6,513 nt of DNA from JALWSI01 sp964569095 [NCBI: uncultured Aquificales bacterium] (lineage in GTDB: Bacteria > Thermosulfidibacterota > Thermosulfidibacteria > Thermosulfidibacterales): NCBI GenBank assembly GCA_964569095.1, contig CAZMTB010000102.1:1-6513 (forward strand). Reading direction: 5' to 3'. The notes beneath the pieces are model-generated. The model made no database searches. It was not told where the DNA came from and saw nothing but the letters and a program-made list of their open reading frames with translations. A program made the translations under genes and the position numbers. Numbering within the stretch: position 1 is the stretch's first letter; the number at the start of each line of letters is the position of its first letter. Of this stretch, positions 5,673 through 6,513 are shown piece after piece.

Positions 5673-6513
5673 TCAGAAGAGCTCCACCTCTCCACCGAGA
5701 TCTCCGCTCTCCTGGGGAGGCGGTTCGTTCACCACCTTACGGTGAACCCGCCTCTGTTGCTCCATCACGTAGTTGGATGCCATCTTGTTGAGAAGCTCCT
5801 TAGAAGACTCGTCGGCGAGAGCCTCGTTCTCGGTCTCCATCTCCTGTAAACACCTCAACATCTCCTCCTTCACCTCATTCACGGTGGAGGAGATGCGATC
5901 TGGAAAACTGAGCTGAGCCAAGATACTGGAGATCTCTTGGGCAATAAGGTCACCCTTCTCTCCCAGCCGTGAACCCAGCTCTTTCAACTGGGAAGATGCA
6001 GCGTGGAGACGGGAAGAGACCTGGGCTGCCTTCTCGGTTATCTCCTTGTTCCTGTCGTTCTTCCGGTAAAGCTCCTCCGAGAATCCCCTAACCTCCTCCA
6101 TGGCCTGGGTTATCTCGTTCAGGAAGGTGACACCTTGCGAGGTGAGGCCCTGGGCTTCCCTGGAGAGGTTTCTCAGCTCCTGGGCCAAGACCATGAGGGT
6201 GCGGTTGTCACCAGCGGTTCCAATGAACTCTGCCAAGGAGTTTAGTGCCAAGAACTTGGCCGTTTCGGCGGTCCTCTCTATCTCGTCGATGAACCCAGTC
6301 ATGTAGGACACGTGGTTCTCAACCTCCTCGATTATCTCCTGCAACTGGGTGGTGAGCTTGGTACCAAACCCAAGGATGGTAGATAGCTTCGAGAGTATGT
6401 TCTCCGTCTCAGACTCTATGCTCTCGATTATGGTGGTGTGGCCATCCCGGCCGGCCATTATTTCGAGCACACCCTGGGTGTAAGCCGACACCTCTTCCAT
6501 CACCCCCTCAAGA
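5673..6513 (-). CDS. C-terminal part of an atypical methyl-accepting-chemotaxis-type signalling protein (partial at window edge)
   Basis: The frame is open to the window edge and the true start is probably outside; GTG 6503 and ATG 6500 exist but no sensory or membrane segment would then be included. Counting from 6503, the 276 residues are almost entirely helical with heptad-like patterning. Residues 74-118 (DEIERTAETAKFLALNSLAEF...VLAQELRNLSREA) align by eye with the MCP signalling hairpin (IxxIAxQTNLLALNAAIEAARAGE...VAxEVRxLAExS). A second block, AQEISSILAQLSFPDRISSTVNEV (188-211), resembles the 'LQFQDRxxQ' helix found in some MCP-like and CheZ-like proteins. The end is a disordered Pro-rich linker then GEVELF. 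The likely role is relaying signals to CheA/CheW or a related system. The EAARAGE core of the hairpin tip is not preserved, so CheA coupling may differ. Its stop is followed by a terminator, so it is probably not part of the glycan operon. Confidence 0.72.
   Translation of the reverse strand, partial: LEGVMEEVSAYTQGVLEIMAGRDGHTTIIESIESETENILSKLSTILGFGTKLTTQLQEIIEEVENHVSYMTGFIDEIERTAETAKFLALNSLAEFIGTAGDNRTLMVLAQELRNLSREAQGLTSQGVTFLNEITQAMEEVRGFSEELYRKNDRNKEITEKAAQVSSRLHAASSQLKELGSRLGEKGDLIAQEISSILAQLSFPDRISSTVNEVKEEMLRCLQEMETENEALADESSKELLNKMASNYVMEQQRRVHRKVVNEPPPQESGDLGGEVELF

Overview
The window is dense bacterial DNA, moderately GC-rich by eye. Arg is mostly AGG and Ile is often ATA in every gene. 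That codon choice is common in thermophilic or deep-branching anaerobes, but no gene here fixes the phylum, so the host is left as an unassigned, probably chemotactic bacterium with a surface glycan or glycopolymer.

Layout. The plus strand carries only the left end: the last codons of an unidentified gene (possibly a transporter binding protein, 3..95), then a divergent YchF/OLA1-type P-loop NTPase (117..1163). Everything to the right is on the minus strand. In transcription order these are: the C-terminal part of an atypical methyl-accepting-chemotaxis-type signalling protein (5673..6513, cut by the window edge); a hairpin terminator and a candidate promoter in the 160-base gap; a GT4 glycosyltransferase (4424..5512); a CDP-glycerol glycerophosphotransferase-family enzyme (3408..4427); a LicC-like cytidylyltransferase (2544..3284); a radical SAM/SPASM protein (1618..2547); and a small exported Gly/Tyr-rich repeat protein (1178..1552) with its own TTGACA-type promoter. 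The repeat protein converges on the YchF-like gene with only 14 bases between the stop codons.

How they fit. Genes 4424..5512 to 1618..2547 look like one surface-polymer cassette. The cytidylyltransferase should make a CDP-linked phospho-alcohol, and the glycerophosphotransferase-family enzyme is the kind of enzyme that spends such a donor. The GT4 enzyme adds a sugar, and the radical SAM/SPASM protein may oxidise or otherwise modify a sugar, cyclitol or peptide substrate. The identity of the CDP-linked group is the main open question. The exported repeat protein directly after the radical SAM gene may be unrelated, or may be a surface protein linked to the same pathway.

There is no tRNA, rRNA, CRISPR array, insertion sequence or attachment site that I can support, and no gene-free stretch above 300 bases.
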